This document shows, piece after piece, positions 56,925 through 64,000 of a DNA stretch of 64,000 nt. The position numbers and the translations under genes were made by a program. Under the pieces are notes generated by a model. The model did not search any database. It saw only the letters and a program-made list of their open reading frames with translations, and was not told the DNA's origin. This DNA comes from Bradyrhizobium barranii subsp. barranii (GTDB taxonomy: Bacteria; Pseudomonadota; Alphaproteobacteria; Rhizobiales; Xanthobacteraceae), in the NCBI RefSeq assembly GCF_017565645.3, contig NZ_CP086136.1, forward strand, positions 4,323,501 through 4,387,500, read 5' to 3'. The first letter of the stretch is position 1, and each line of letters starts with the position of its first letter.

Positions 56925-58402
56925 TCAGTCCAGTTCGGCGGCGGCCTGGGCGAGGAGCTTGCAGCCTCTCTCGATCTGCGCGATCTCCAGCGCCGAATAG
57001 CCCATGACGAGACCGACGGTCTTCCGCGTCCGGCCTGGCGTCCGGCTTGGGCCGACCAACAACGCAGAGACGGATAGATGCCGACGCCTTTCGCGCGAGC
57101 CGCCTGGATCAATGCATCCTCGCGCTTCTGCGGCAGATCGTCGAGCCACGCCACTACGTGCAGGCCCGCCGCCGTGCCCTCGATCCGGACACGATCTCCG
57201 AACCGGCGGCGCAACGCGCCGATCAGTGCCTGCTGACGCTCGGCGTTGCGCCGGCGCACGCGCCTGACGTGGCTGTAATAGGCGCCGCTTTCGAGCATCG
57301 AAGCGAGCGCGTGCTGTTCGATCAGCGGCGTGTGCCGGTCCATGATCTGCTTGGCGGCCGCGAACAGGGATCGCAGCCCGGTGGGCACGACCAGGTAGCC
57401 GATCCGCAAGGTCGGGGAGAGCGTCTTGGAGACGGTGCCGAGATAGATCACGTTGTCGCTGCCCTCCAGCGCATGCAGCGGCGGAATCGGTCTTGTGTCG
57501 TAGCGATACTCGCTGTCGTAATCGTCCTCGATCACGTAGGCGTCGTGCTTGCGTGCCCATGCGAGCAATTGGTGCCGGCGTCCGATCGGCATGACGCCGC
57601 CGAGCGGATATTGATGCGACGGCGTCACATAGGCGAGCCGGGCCTCGATGCCGTCGAGCCGCGCTGTCTCCAGTCCGTCCGCGTCAACGGGGATCGGCAC
57701 CGTCTCGGCGCCCGTCGCCGCGAGCGTGTGCCGCGCCATCTGGTAGCCGGGATCCTCCATCACGAAGCGGTCGCCGGCATCGAGCAGGAGGCGCGCGCAG
57801 ATGTCGAGCCCCTGCTGCGAGCCGTTCACGACAACGATCTGATCGACCTCGCAGCGGACGCTTCGCGATCGCCACAGATAGCCCTGAAGCGCGGTCCGCA
57901 GTCGCAGCGCGCCGCAGGGGTCGTCATAGGCGAGCCGCTCGGGCTTGCGCGCCATCGCGGCCGTCACGGCCTTCTTCCATGCCAGCACCGGGAAATCCGA
58001 CGGCGAGAGCTCGCCATAGCGGAAGTTGGCGATGAGCCCGCGCGGCGGCTCGATCCAGCGCGGCGGGTCCGACCGCAGCCGCTCGCCGAAGGCCGACAGC
58101 TGTACCTTGCGCGCCGAGGGCCGCGATGCGGCGCGCGCGCGTCCGCGTTCGACGACGGCGCGGGCAACCCGCGGCCGCGCGCCATGGCGGGTCTCGATAA
58201 AACCTTCGGCGGCGAGCTGTTCATAGGCGACGGTCACGGTCGAACGCGCCACGCCCATCTCGCCGGCAAGCGCCCGCGACGACGGCAGCAGGCCGTCGAT
58301 GCCGTAGACCCGCGTCAGAATCTGATCCCTCAGGGCTTCGTAGATCTGGCGCGCGCCCATGCGGCCGGCGCGATCGCCGGGAGTCGTCTTCATCTGGACC
58401 AT
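56925..58402 (-). pseudogene. MocR/PdxR-type GntR-aminotransferase regulator, frameshifted near its 3' end
   Basis: From ATG 58402 (AGGA six bases upstream) residues about 10-80 are a GntR winged helix (QIYEALRDQILTRVYGID, LPSSRALAGEMGVARSTVTV). An aminotransferase-I fold follows with VNGSQQGLDICARLLLD, EDDYDSEYRYD and the PLP-Lys in LGTVSKTLSPTLRIGY. At 57071-57073 one G seems lost (expected IYPVSALLVGPSR). The last 50 residues (RTPGRTRKTVGLVMGYSALE ... AAAELD) are in another frame, ending at 56925. Without repair, the frame runs on into the PaiB-like gene, giving a meaningless 728-codon ORF. The pair MocR + PaiB is a common neighbourhood. Confidence 0.83.
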
Positions 58403-58453
58403 CCACATTCCTGGCTCGGCATTCGTCCGAACGGACGAAGCCGGAATGTGGTT

Positions 58454-59050
58454 CTAGTCCCGTTCGCCGAGAGTTTCGACGTAAGCCTTGCCGTAGGGAT
58501 AAAAATGCTCCTTGTGGCCTTGATCCCAGAGGGCCTTCAGCCCGGGCGCGGTGATGTCCCAGTCCGGACGGCAATTCATGCTGACGGCTCGGAGATCCTG
58601 GCGCAGTTCTTCGACGGTCGGGCGTCCGAAGAACCAGTAGCCGTTATAGATCTTGTGAACGCGCAGGCCGGGCTCCAGCACGATGACATGCGGGATCATC
58701 GGATTGTGGACGGGATCGGTGTATTCAGCGATGTCGAGATCCTTCTGAACGATCCGCCGCGAATCCGACAGGAAAGGCCAGTGCGCCCCGACGCCGCTGC
58801 GATATTCGTTGGTCTGGGTGATGTTGTCGGTGGTGATCGTGACCAGCCGGCAATAGCCGACCTCCATCTCGCGATGGAGTTGCAGCAGGCCTTCGGCCTG
58901 GCGGCGGTCCTTCGGACAGAAGCCGCCGCGGCCGAGAACGAGCACCATCGGATCGCCACCCTGGAGCTCGGAGAGCTTTCGGTGCTTGCCGGTGTGGTCG
59001 CTGAGCTCGTAGTCGGGGAAGGTTACTCCCGGCATCATGTCAGGTCGCAT
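58454..59050 (-). CDS. Redoxin-domain protein (AhpC/TSA-like, single Cys)
   Basis: 198 residues with GGGAG upstream. The thioredoxin-like fold is visible in FPDYELSDHTGKHRKLSELQ, VLVLGRGGFCPKDRRQ with the candidate peroxidatic Cys, FPLL-like WPFLSDSRR, and IPHVIVLEPGLRVHKIYNGY. The usual Pro-x3-Thr-x2-Cys of peroxiredoxins is replaced by GRGGFC, so catalytic class is uncertain; a second Cys (MNCRPDW) lies near the C-terminus. Probably a peroxide or thiol-redox enzyme. Confidence 0.8.
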   Translation of the reverse strand: MRPDMMPGVTFPDYELSDHTGKHRKLSELQGGDPMVLVLGRGGFCPKDRRQAEGLLQLHREMEVGYCRLVTITTDNITQTNEYRSGVGAHWPFLSDSRRIVQKDLDIAEYTDPVHNPMIPHVIVLEPGLRVHKIYNGYWFFGRPTVEELRQDLRAVSMNCRPDWDITAPGLKALWDQGHKEHFYPYGKAYVETLGERD

Positions 59051-59114
59051 TGAACTCTCCCATATCTTCGAACTCTCGCATGTCTTCTCGCATGTCCGGC
59101 GTGAGTGCCGACAC

Positions 59115-60872
59115 TCACAGATCGATCACGACGTCGCCCTGGGGCCGTGAACAGCAGATCAGGACATTGCCGTCCGCCGGTGCGTCAAGCGGGTCCGGCG
59201 CGTAGCTGACAGATCCGGCCACGAGCCCGCTCTCGCAGTTGTGGCACACGCCGGTCCGGCACGACCAGCGCACGGGAACGTCGCAGGCTTCGGCCAGCTC
59301 GAGCAGGCTGGCATATGATGGTCCCCAGCAGACATTGAGGCCGCTGCGGGCGAACGAGACCATCGGACCCGGGCCGGTTGCGCCGGCCGGCAAGTGCGCC
59401 CGCTTCTGCGGGGAGGACGCTATGCCGGGTGTCAGGGATGGTCCCGCGCCGAACATCTCGGTGTGAACGCGATCCGCTGCGACGCCGAATGCGGCAAGCC
59501 CGCGCGAGAGATCGGTCATGAACGGTGCCGGCCCGCACAGATAGAAATCGCCGTCTGAGGGGACGCCGAGGGTTTGAAGCACCCGGAGGTCCATACGTCC
59601 GATCGAGTCGAAATCCACATCGAGACGATCGCCCGGATCGGGCGCGCTGTAGCAGACATGGCTGTGATGGTGGGCCAGCCCAGTCAACAATCCGCGCGCC
59701 TCGGCGGCGAACGCATGTTCGCGACCGTTGCGGGCGCCGTGCAGCCACCAGACCTCTCGCGTCGATGCCTCCGCGGCGAGCGCGTGCAGCATCGCAAGCA
59801 CGGGCGTCACGCCGATGCCGGCACTTAGCAAGACGACGGGCCGCGCATCTTGCCGTAGCGTGAAACTTCCGCGTGGCGCGCCGATCTGCACGGCGTCGCC
59901 AATTTTGACCTCGTCGGCGACATATTGGCTTGCCGCGCCGTGGGCTTCGCGCTTGATGCTGATGCGCCAGGACGGGGCATCGGAACGGCTCGACAGCGAA
60001 TAGCTGCGCGTCATCGCCGGTGCCGTGGAGGTGCCGAGCCGCACGACGACGAATTGCCCGGGCAGGGCGGCGGCGACGGGATGTCCGTCTGTGGGTTCGA
60101 GGATCAGTGACGTCACGTTGCCGCTTTCGGCGATCTTGCGCGCGACGCGAAACGGTCGGAAGCCGCGCCAGGCCGGAGGCGGGCTCGATGCCGGGCCGAG
60201 CCCGGCGTTTCCCGCCGTCGTGTCCTTGCGCTGCTGCTCGAGCAGCGCCTCGAAGGAATGACGCCAGCCGCCGCTCAGCGCCGGAATTTTCAGCGCGCGC
60301 TCCAGGCGGTCACGCGGGTGAGGGGGCAGATAGAGCAGCGCATTGATCTCGGACACGCTCATGCGTTCGGGGCCGTCAGCGACCCGGACGATCTCGTCGC
60401 CGGCCTCAACGTCGCCTTCCTCGATCACCCGAAAATAGAAGCCGGGCCGGCCGTGCCTGACGAGCAGCGCGGCCATGTCCGGCTCCTCCATGCGAATCCC
60501 CAGCCGGTAACAGGTGACGCGCGGCTGCGTCACCTCGAACAGGGCAGAGCCGATTTTGTAACGGTCTCCGATGCAGACGTCCCTGTCGGCGAGGCCCTCG
60601 ACGGTAAAATTCTCGCCGAATTGACCGTGGACGAGGTTCGCTCGATCGAGGTGCTCCTGCCAGTATTGATAGGACTCCCGCTGGTAGACGTAGACGGCGC
60701 GCTGCTCGCCGCCATGACCGGCGGTATCGCCCTGTCCATCGCCGTCGATGTTGAGCCGGCGCACCCTGCGCGGACCACTGACGGGCGTCTTCCAGACGCC
60801 GGTATAAACGGTCTTGCCTTGCCACGCGATGTCGCGCGGCAGGCCGACGTTGACGGAGAGCAGACGGGCCAT
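59115..60872 (-). CDS. MOSC - ferredoxin-NADP reductase - 2Fe-2S ferredoxin fusion protein
   Basis: 585 residues from ATG 60872 with GGGGAA upstream. Residues 1-215 are a YiiM-type MOSC domain (GQFGENFTVEGL, FEVTQPRVTCYRLGIRM with the conserved Cys). Residues about 240-470 are a flavodoxin/ferredoxin reductase: FAD-binding MTRSYSLSS, NAD-binding LLSAGIGVTPVLAML and FYLCGPAPFM. The last 85 residues hold a plant-type 2Fe-2S ferredoxin (CRTGVCHNCESG plus a distal Cys in LICCSRPQ). It is a self-contained electron chain from NAD(P)H to a molybdenum-cofactor-like site; substrate unknown, N-hydroxylated compounds or sulfur transfer are possible. Confidence 0.9.
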   Translation of the reverse strand: MARLLSVNVGLPRDIAWQGKTVYTGVWKTPVSGPRRVRRLNIDGDGQGDTAGHGGEQRAVYVYQRESYQYWQEHLDRANLVHGQFGENFTVEGLADRDVCIGDRYKIGSALFEVTQPRVTCYRLGIRMEEPDMAALLVRHGRPGFYFRVIEEGDVEAGDEIVRVADGPERMSVSEINALLYLPPHPRDRLERALKIPALSGGWRHSFEALLEQQRKDTTAGNAGLGPASSPPPAWRGFRPFRVARKIAESGNVTSLILEPTDGHPVAAALPGQFVVVRLGTSTAPAMTRSYSLSSRSDAPSWRISIKREAHGAASQYVADEVKIGDAVQIGAPRGSFTLRQDARPVVLLSAGIGVTPVLAMLHALAAEASTREVWWLHGARNGREHAFAAEARGLLTGLAHHHSHVCYSAPDPGDRLDVDFDSIGRMDLRVLQTLGVPSDGDFYLCGPAPFMTDLSRGLAAFGVAADRVHTEMFGAGPSLTPGIASSPQKRAHLPAGATGPGPMVSFARSGLNVCWGPSYASLLELAEACDVPVRWSCRTGVCHNCESGLVAGSVSYAPDPLDAPADGNVLICCSRPQGDVVIDL

Positions 60873-61048
60873 GGGGTTCCCCGGTGTGACGGGCGCGGCT
60901 CTGGCGGATTCCAGGTCGCTGCAATGCCAATCTGCATCCATGTCGGAATTTTGGCCCGTTAGTCGTTGTTAGACGTTGCTAGCCGGTCTTGTCGCCGGCT
61001 GTCCGCGCCCCGATCTGGGGAGCAGACACCGCAAGACGGGAGATCGCG

Positions 61049-61429
61049 ATGGATGATCAGGCGATACTGGCGGCCCTTCAGCGCCATTGGGCTGCGTCGG
61101 ACGCGAATGATTTCGAGGCCGAGCATGACATCTACCGCGAGGACGCCGTGCTCGACTATCCGCAGTCCGGCGAGCGCATCCGCGGCCGCAGGACGATTCA
61201 GGAGAGCCGGTTCGTGCAGCCCAACAAGAAGCGCTTCACGGTCCGCCGGATCGTCGGCGGCGGCGATCTCTGGGTGAGCGAGTTCGTGCTGACCTATGAC
61301 GGCGTGCCGTCCTATGTCGTCAGCATCATGGAATTCCGCGAAGGACTGGTGGCGCACGAGACGCAATATTTCGGCGAGAGGTTCGATCCCGCACCGTCGC
61401 GCGCGCATCTTGTCGAGGTCGTGAGGTAG
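61049..61429 (+). CDS. SnoaL/NTF2-like protein
   Basis: 126 residues from ATG 61049 with GGGAG upstream. The cone-shaped NTF2-like fold is suggested by LAALQRHWAASDANDFEAEH, YREDAVLDYPQSGERIRGRR and YVVSIMEFREGLVAHETQYF. Such proteins can be isomerases, hydrolases or binding proteins; nothing fixes a role. Divergent from the MOSC fusion gene. Confidence 0.82.
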   Translation: MDDQAILAALQRHWAASDANDFEAEHDIYREDAVLDYPQSGERIRGRRTIQESRFVQPNKKRFTVRRIVGGGDLWVSEFVLTYDGVPSYVVSIMEFREGLVAHETQYFGERFDPAPSRAHLVEVVR

Positions 61430-61451
61430 GTTGCGCGTCAAACGGCGGTCT

Positions 61452-61588
61452 CGTGCCCCGGACGCAGCGTAGCGCCTCTTCGGCGGTGCGCTGCTGAACC
61501 GGGGCCCATATTGCGGCGGAATGCTTGGCCTTCTGGGTCCCGGCTCTGCGCAACAACGCGAAGGGCGTTGCAGCGCGTCCGGGACACG
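61452..61588. repeat. Long palindromic repeat element
   Basis: CGTGCCCCGGACGC at 61452-61465 is complementary, with one mismatch/bulge, to GCGTCCGGGACACG at 61575-61588, and the interior arms (GCAGCGTAGCGCC, GGGCGTTGCAGC; GAACCGGGGCCCA, TGGGTCCCGGCTC) also pair. The whole forms a cruciform-like repeat. This layout is recurrent between genes in Bradyrhizobium-type genomes. The 61430-61882 gap contains this element and no gene I can support. Confidence 0.7.
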
Positions 61589-61882
61589 GAGAGACGCGCA
61601 CTATTGCTTAACCACATCCAGCAACACGGAACCCGATGCGGCGGCTGGTCGCAGTCTTGTTGCCTTGATTCCGGCCCACCCATCTTTATGTCTGGAGCGA
61701 ACAAGAATCCGGGCCCCTCTGGCGAGGACGCCGACCATGTCGGCAAAACCTCGCGATGTCGGATGACCTGTCCCGCGCGAATGCGATGGATCGGCCGATC
61801 GTCGGGCCTTCTCGAGTTCTCTCCGACTCAATCGTCCCCATCGCAGCCCCGCGCGGTCATTTCGCAACGTAAGGGAGCTACG

Positions 61883-62356
61883 ATGTCCGACGCCGCCACT
61901 TCAAATCCGACCGAGATCGAGATCACAGAACCGTCCAGGCTGAACGAGCAGGCTGCGGTCGCGTTGGTGATCGCCGGCGCGCTCGTCGCCGTCGCCGACC
62001 GGCGCGTTTCGCCGGTCGAGCGCGACGAGGTGATCCGCTTCATCAGGGATCGCGGGCTGGCGCCGCACATGAGTGACGACCGGCTGTTTGCGATATTCGA
62101 CGAACTGGCGGAACGGCTCGAGGAGCCCGACTTTGCCAATGTGGTGATCGACACGTTGCGTCCGGTCTCGGACCTGCCGCTGTCGGCCCATTTGATGGAA
62201 CTGTCGGAGCGCGTCGCGGCTGCGGACGAGGACGTGCATCCCCATGAGGTGCAGGCGATCAAGCTGTTGCGCCTGCTGACGCTCGTGCTGCCGCGCGCAA
62301 AGCCGGTGGCGCCGGGCAGCGCAGGCATTGAACGGCGCGCCGCCGCGCAGGAGTGA
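61883..62356 (+). CDS. TerB-family tellurite-resistance-like protein
   Basis: 157 residues from ATG 61883 with AAGGGAG upstream. The TerB-type helical bundle is seen in AVALVIAGALVAVADRRVSP, VERDEVIRFIRDRG, and ELSERVAAADEDVHPHEVQA IKLLRLL, with the acidic pair near residue 110 typical of the metal site. TerB proteins are linked to tellurite and oxidative stress responses. It is the first of a four-gene run that includes a TerC protein. Confidence 0.82.
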   Translation: MSDAATSNPTEIEITEPSRLNEQAAVALVIAGALVAVADRRVSPVERDEVIRFIRDRGLAPHMSDDRLFAIFDELAERLEEPDFANVVIDTLRPVSDLPLSAHLMELSERVAAADEDVHPHEVQAIKLLRLLTLVLPRAKPVAPGSAGIERRAAAQE

Positions 62357-62358
62357 GC

Positions 62359-62721
62359 ATGAGCACAGCATCGGACGAGCGGACGACAGGAAACCTGGTC
62401 ACCACCCGCCAGATGGCCGGTGGCGACCCGCGTCTCGACAAGCTCGTCCGCCGCCTGCCGGCGCGCATGGGCGACACCGTCACCTATCTGCTCAAACCGT
62501 CCAGCCGCTGGGTGAGGATCCCTTCGGGCGCGCTGCTCATCGTTGGCGGCGTGCTCTCCTTCCTGCCGGTGCTCGGAGTCTGGATGCTGCCGCTCGGCCT
62601 CGCACTGCTCGCCGAAGACGTCCCGGCGTTGCGCGCCTCGCGCTCCAAGGTCCTGGATTGGGTCGAGCGGAAGAAGCCGCAATGGCTCGATCCGTCTGCA
62701 TCGAAAAATGATCAATCATGA
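62359..62721 (+). CDS. Small membrane protein linked to TerB/TerC
   Basis: 120 residues from ATG 62359, with AGGAG upstream. After a polar N-terminal half, two hydrophobic spans (about 55-72 and 73-92, GALLIVGGVLSFLPVLGV and WMLPLGLALLAED) form a hairpin. The ends are charged (DWVERKKPQWLD). The gene starts three bases after the TerB gene's stop and overlaps TerC by four bases, so the three are one operon. No family recognised with confidence; it resembles short membrane proteins next to TerC. Confidence 0.7.
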   Translation: MSTASDERTTGNLVTTRQMAGGDPRLDKLVRRLPARMGDTVTYLLKPSSRWVRIPSGALLIVGGVLSFLPVLGVWMLPLGLALLAEDVPALRASRSKVLDWVERKKPQWLDPSASKNDQS

Positions 62722-63353
62722 CTGAATTCATCACCGCCGACGCGCTGACCGCGCTGCTCCAGGTCATCCTGATCGACCTCGTGCTCGCCGGCGACAATGC
62801 CGTCGTCATCGGCCTTGCCGCCGCCGGCCTGCCGGCCGAGCAGCGCCGCCGCGCCATTATCGTCGGCATCGTCGCTGCCACAGCCTTGCGGATCGTCTTT
62901 GCCGGCGTCGCGACCCAGCTCCTGCAGGTGATCGGCCTGCTGCTCGCCGGCGGCGTGCTGTTGCTATGGGTGTGCTGGAAGATGTGGCGCGAGCTGCGCG
63001 AGCAGTCCGCGCACACCGAGCTCTCGTTGAGCCATGGCGGCAGCGCGGGCAGCGCACCGGCGTCGCGCAAGACCTTCGGGCAGGCGGCGTTGCAGATCGT
63101 CGCCGCCGACGTCTCGATGTCGCTGGACAACGTGCTCGCGGTCGCAGGCGCCGCGCGCGAGCATCCCTACATCCTCGCGTTCGGACTGTTGCTGTCGGTC
63201 GCGATGATGGGCGTCGCCGCCGATCTGCTCGGCCGGGTGTTGCAGAAGCAGCGCTGGATCGCCTATGTCGGTCTCGCCATCATCGTTTACGTCGCCTTCG
63301 AGATGATCTATCGCGGTTCGCTCGAACTCGCGCCCGTCATCGCGAGTCTCTGA
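62718..63353 (+). CDS. TerC-family integral membrane protein (YjbE-like)
   Basis: 211 residues with about seven helices. The family's paired acidic motifs are LIDLVLAGDNAVVIGLA in the first half and AADVSMSLDNVLAVAGA in the second. TerC proteins are membrane metal exporters, linked to manganese metalation of secreted proteins and to tellurite resistance. It starts in an ATGA overlap with the preceding gene. Confidence 0.9.
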   Translation: MTEFITADALTALLQVILIDLVLAGDNAVVIGLAAAGLPAEQRRRAIIVGIVAATALRIVFAGVATQLLQVIGLLLAGGVLLLWVCWKMWRELREQSAHTELSLSHGGSAGSAPASRKTFGQAALQIVAADVSMSLDNVLAVAGAAREHPYILAFGLLLSVAMMGVAADLLGRVLQKQRWIAYVGLAIIVYVAFEMIYRGSLELAPVIASL

Positions 63354-63387
63354 GGCGACAATTCCTGCCTGCAATCCGGAGTGATCC

Positions 63388-63972
63388 ATGACGTCTGAAC
63401 CCAAAGCACCTTCGGCGCACGCCGGGCCGCGACCGAAAATCGGCCCATTCGCCCAACTCATCTTTGGCTCGCGCTGGCTGCAAGTGCCGCTCTATGTCGG
63501 CCTCATCGTCGCGCAGGGCGTCTACGTGCTGCTGTTCCTGAAAGAGCTCTGGCACCTGGTCGCGCACTCGTTCGACGCCAGCGAGCAGCAGATCATGCTG
63601 GTCGTGCTCGGACTGATCGACGTCGTCATGATCTCGAACCTGCTGGTGATGGTGATCGTCGGCGGCTACGAGACCTTCGTCTCGCGCCTGAACCTGAATG
63701 GGCATCCGGACGAGCCGGAATGGCTGAGCCACGTCAATGCCAGCGTGCTGAAGATCAAGCTCGCGATGGCGATCATCGGCATTTCCTCGATCTCGCTGCT
63801 CAGGACCTTCATCGAGGCCGGCAATCTCGGCACCACGCGCAGCAATTTCACCGAGTCCGGCGTGATGTGGCAGGTGCTGATCCACCTGACCTTCATCATT
63901 TCCGCGATCGGTATCGCCTGGGTCGACCGCATTAGCGAGAGCGGGCACCGCAAAGAGAACGGTCGCGCCTGA
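63388..63972 (+). CDS. YqhA/UPF0114 family membrane protein
   Basis: 194 residues. It has four hydrophobic spans and the UPF0114 (TIGR00645) landmarks [56 protein letters not shown] and [19 protein letters not shown]. Function unknown. It follows TerC by 34 bases and closes the four-gene run near the window end. Confidence 0.92.
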   Translation: MTSEPKAPSAHAGPRPKIGPFAQLIFGSRWLQVPLYVGLIVAQGVYVLLFLKELWHLVAHSFDASEQQIMLVVLGLIDVVMISNLLVMVIVGGYETFVSRLNLNGHPDEPEWLSHVNASVLKIKLAMAIIGISSISLLRTFIEAGNLGTTRSNFTESGVMWQVLIHLTFIISAIGIAWVDRISESGHRKENGRA

Positions 63973-64000
63973 GGGGCGATCCGCTCTCAGGCGCCGATGG

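Noticed and set aside
56222..58408. 728-residue MocR-PaiB fusion protein
   Set aside because: The junction region is low-complexity out-of-frame text; two single-base frameshifts explain it better than a fusion.
57047..59053. 668-codon + strand ORF opposite MocR-like and redoxin genes
   Set aside because: Antisense to motif-rich genes, no recognisable fold in it.

Overview
The window looks like a chromosomal segment of a Bradyrhizobium-type alphaproteobacterium (Nitrobacteraceae, Hyphomicrobiales). The inference rests on the high GC content, on family-level matches (NhaD-Mrp-TRAP block, rpiA-DUF2059-gor block, MOSC-reductase fusion, many small soluble stress proteins), on EcfG-type promoter motifs, and on several short palindromic intergenic repeats of the kind common in that group. 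No database search was possible, so all names are family assignments read from motifs.

Left arm (1-18.1 kb): accessory catabolic region with island scars. An XRE-cupin regulator precedes a peptide/nickel-class ABC importer (two permeases, two ATPases, periplasmic binding protein) interleaved with two amidase-signature enzymes and a GlcG/HbpS-like protein. The binding protein and the second amidase are each split by a single-base frameshift. A LysR regulator is divergent from a third amidase followed by a methylmalonate-semialdehyde dehydrogenase. Then come a decayed IS110-family remnant, an ArdC-like antirestriction protein, a tiny lysine-rich protein and a DUF736 fragment spliced onto a dusA gene that has lost its 5' end. 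The last junction looks like the edge of an integrative element using dusA as its site.

Middle (19-46 kb): outer-membrane beta-barrel, aspartic protease, DUF1289, a membrane histidine kinase, NhaD antiporter, beta-hydroxyacid dehydrogenase, VOC protein, Mrp/ApbC and a TRAP binding protein. An insertion-like stretch of YunG-like protein, broken secreted protein and intergenic repeats follows. A divergent HD-phosphohydrolase / class III nucleotide cyclase pair flanks an FNR/FixK-type box. Further on are an orphan ABC binding protein, a two-component system, an M20 peptidase, the TRAP permeases DctM-DctQ, moaA, a lipoprotein, gph, rpiA, DUF2059 and glutathione reductase.

Right arm (46-64 kb): a stress-flavoured block. 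A Mn-catalase/DUF892 fusion and an alpha/beta hydrolase lie downstream of GGAAC-N17-GTT motifs of the EcfG general stress type. Small zinc-ribbon, membrane and secreted proteins and a GSP17M-like protein follow. Then come a cupin protein, a YbdK-type ligase with a class II amidotransferase (EgtA/EgtC-like pairing), two linked membrane-anchored unknowns, frameshifted PaiB-like and MocR-like genes, a redoxin, a MOSC-flavodoxin reductase-ferredoxin fusion, and a TerB / membrane protein / TerC / YqhA run at the window end.

Four otherwise well-conserved genes carry single-base frameshifts and one has an in-frame amber codon. Either these are true pseudogenes or the sequence has residual indel errors; this matters for interpreting the amidase importer.
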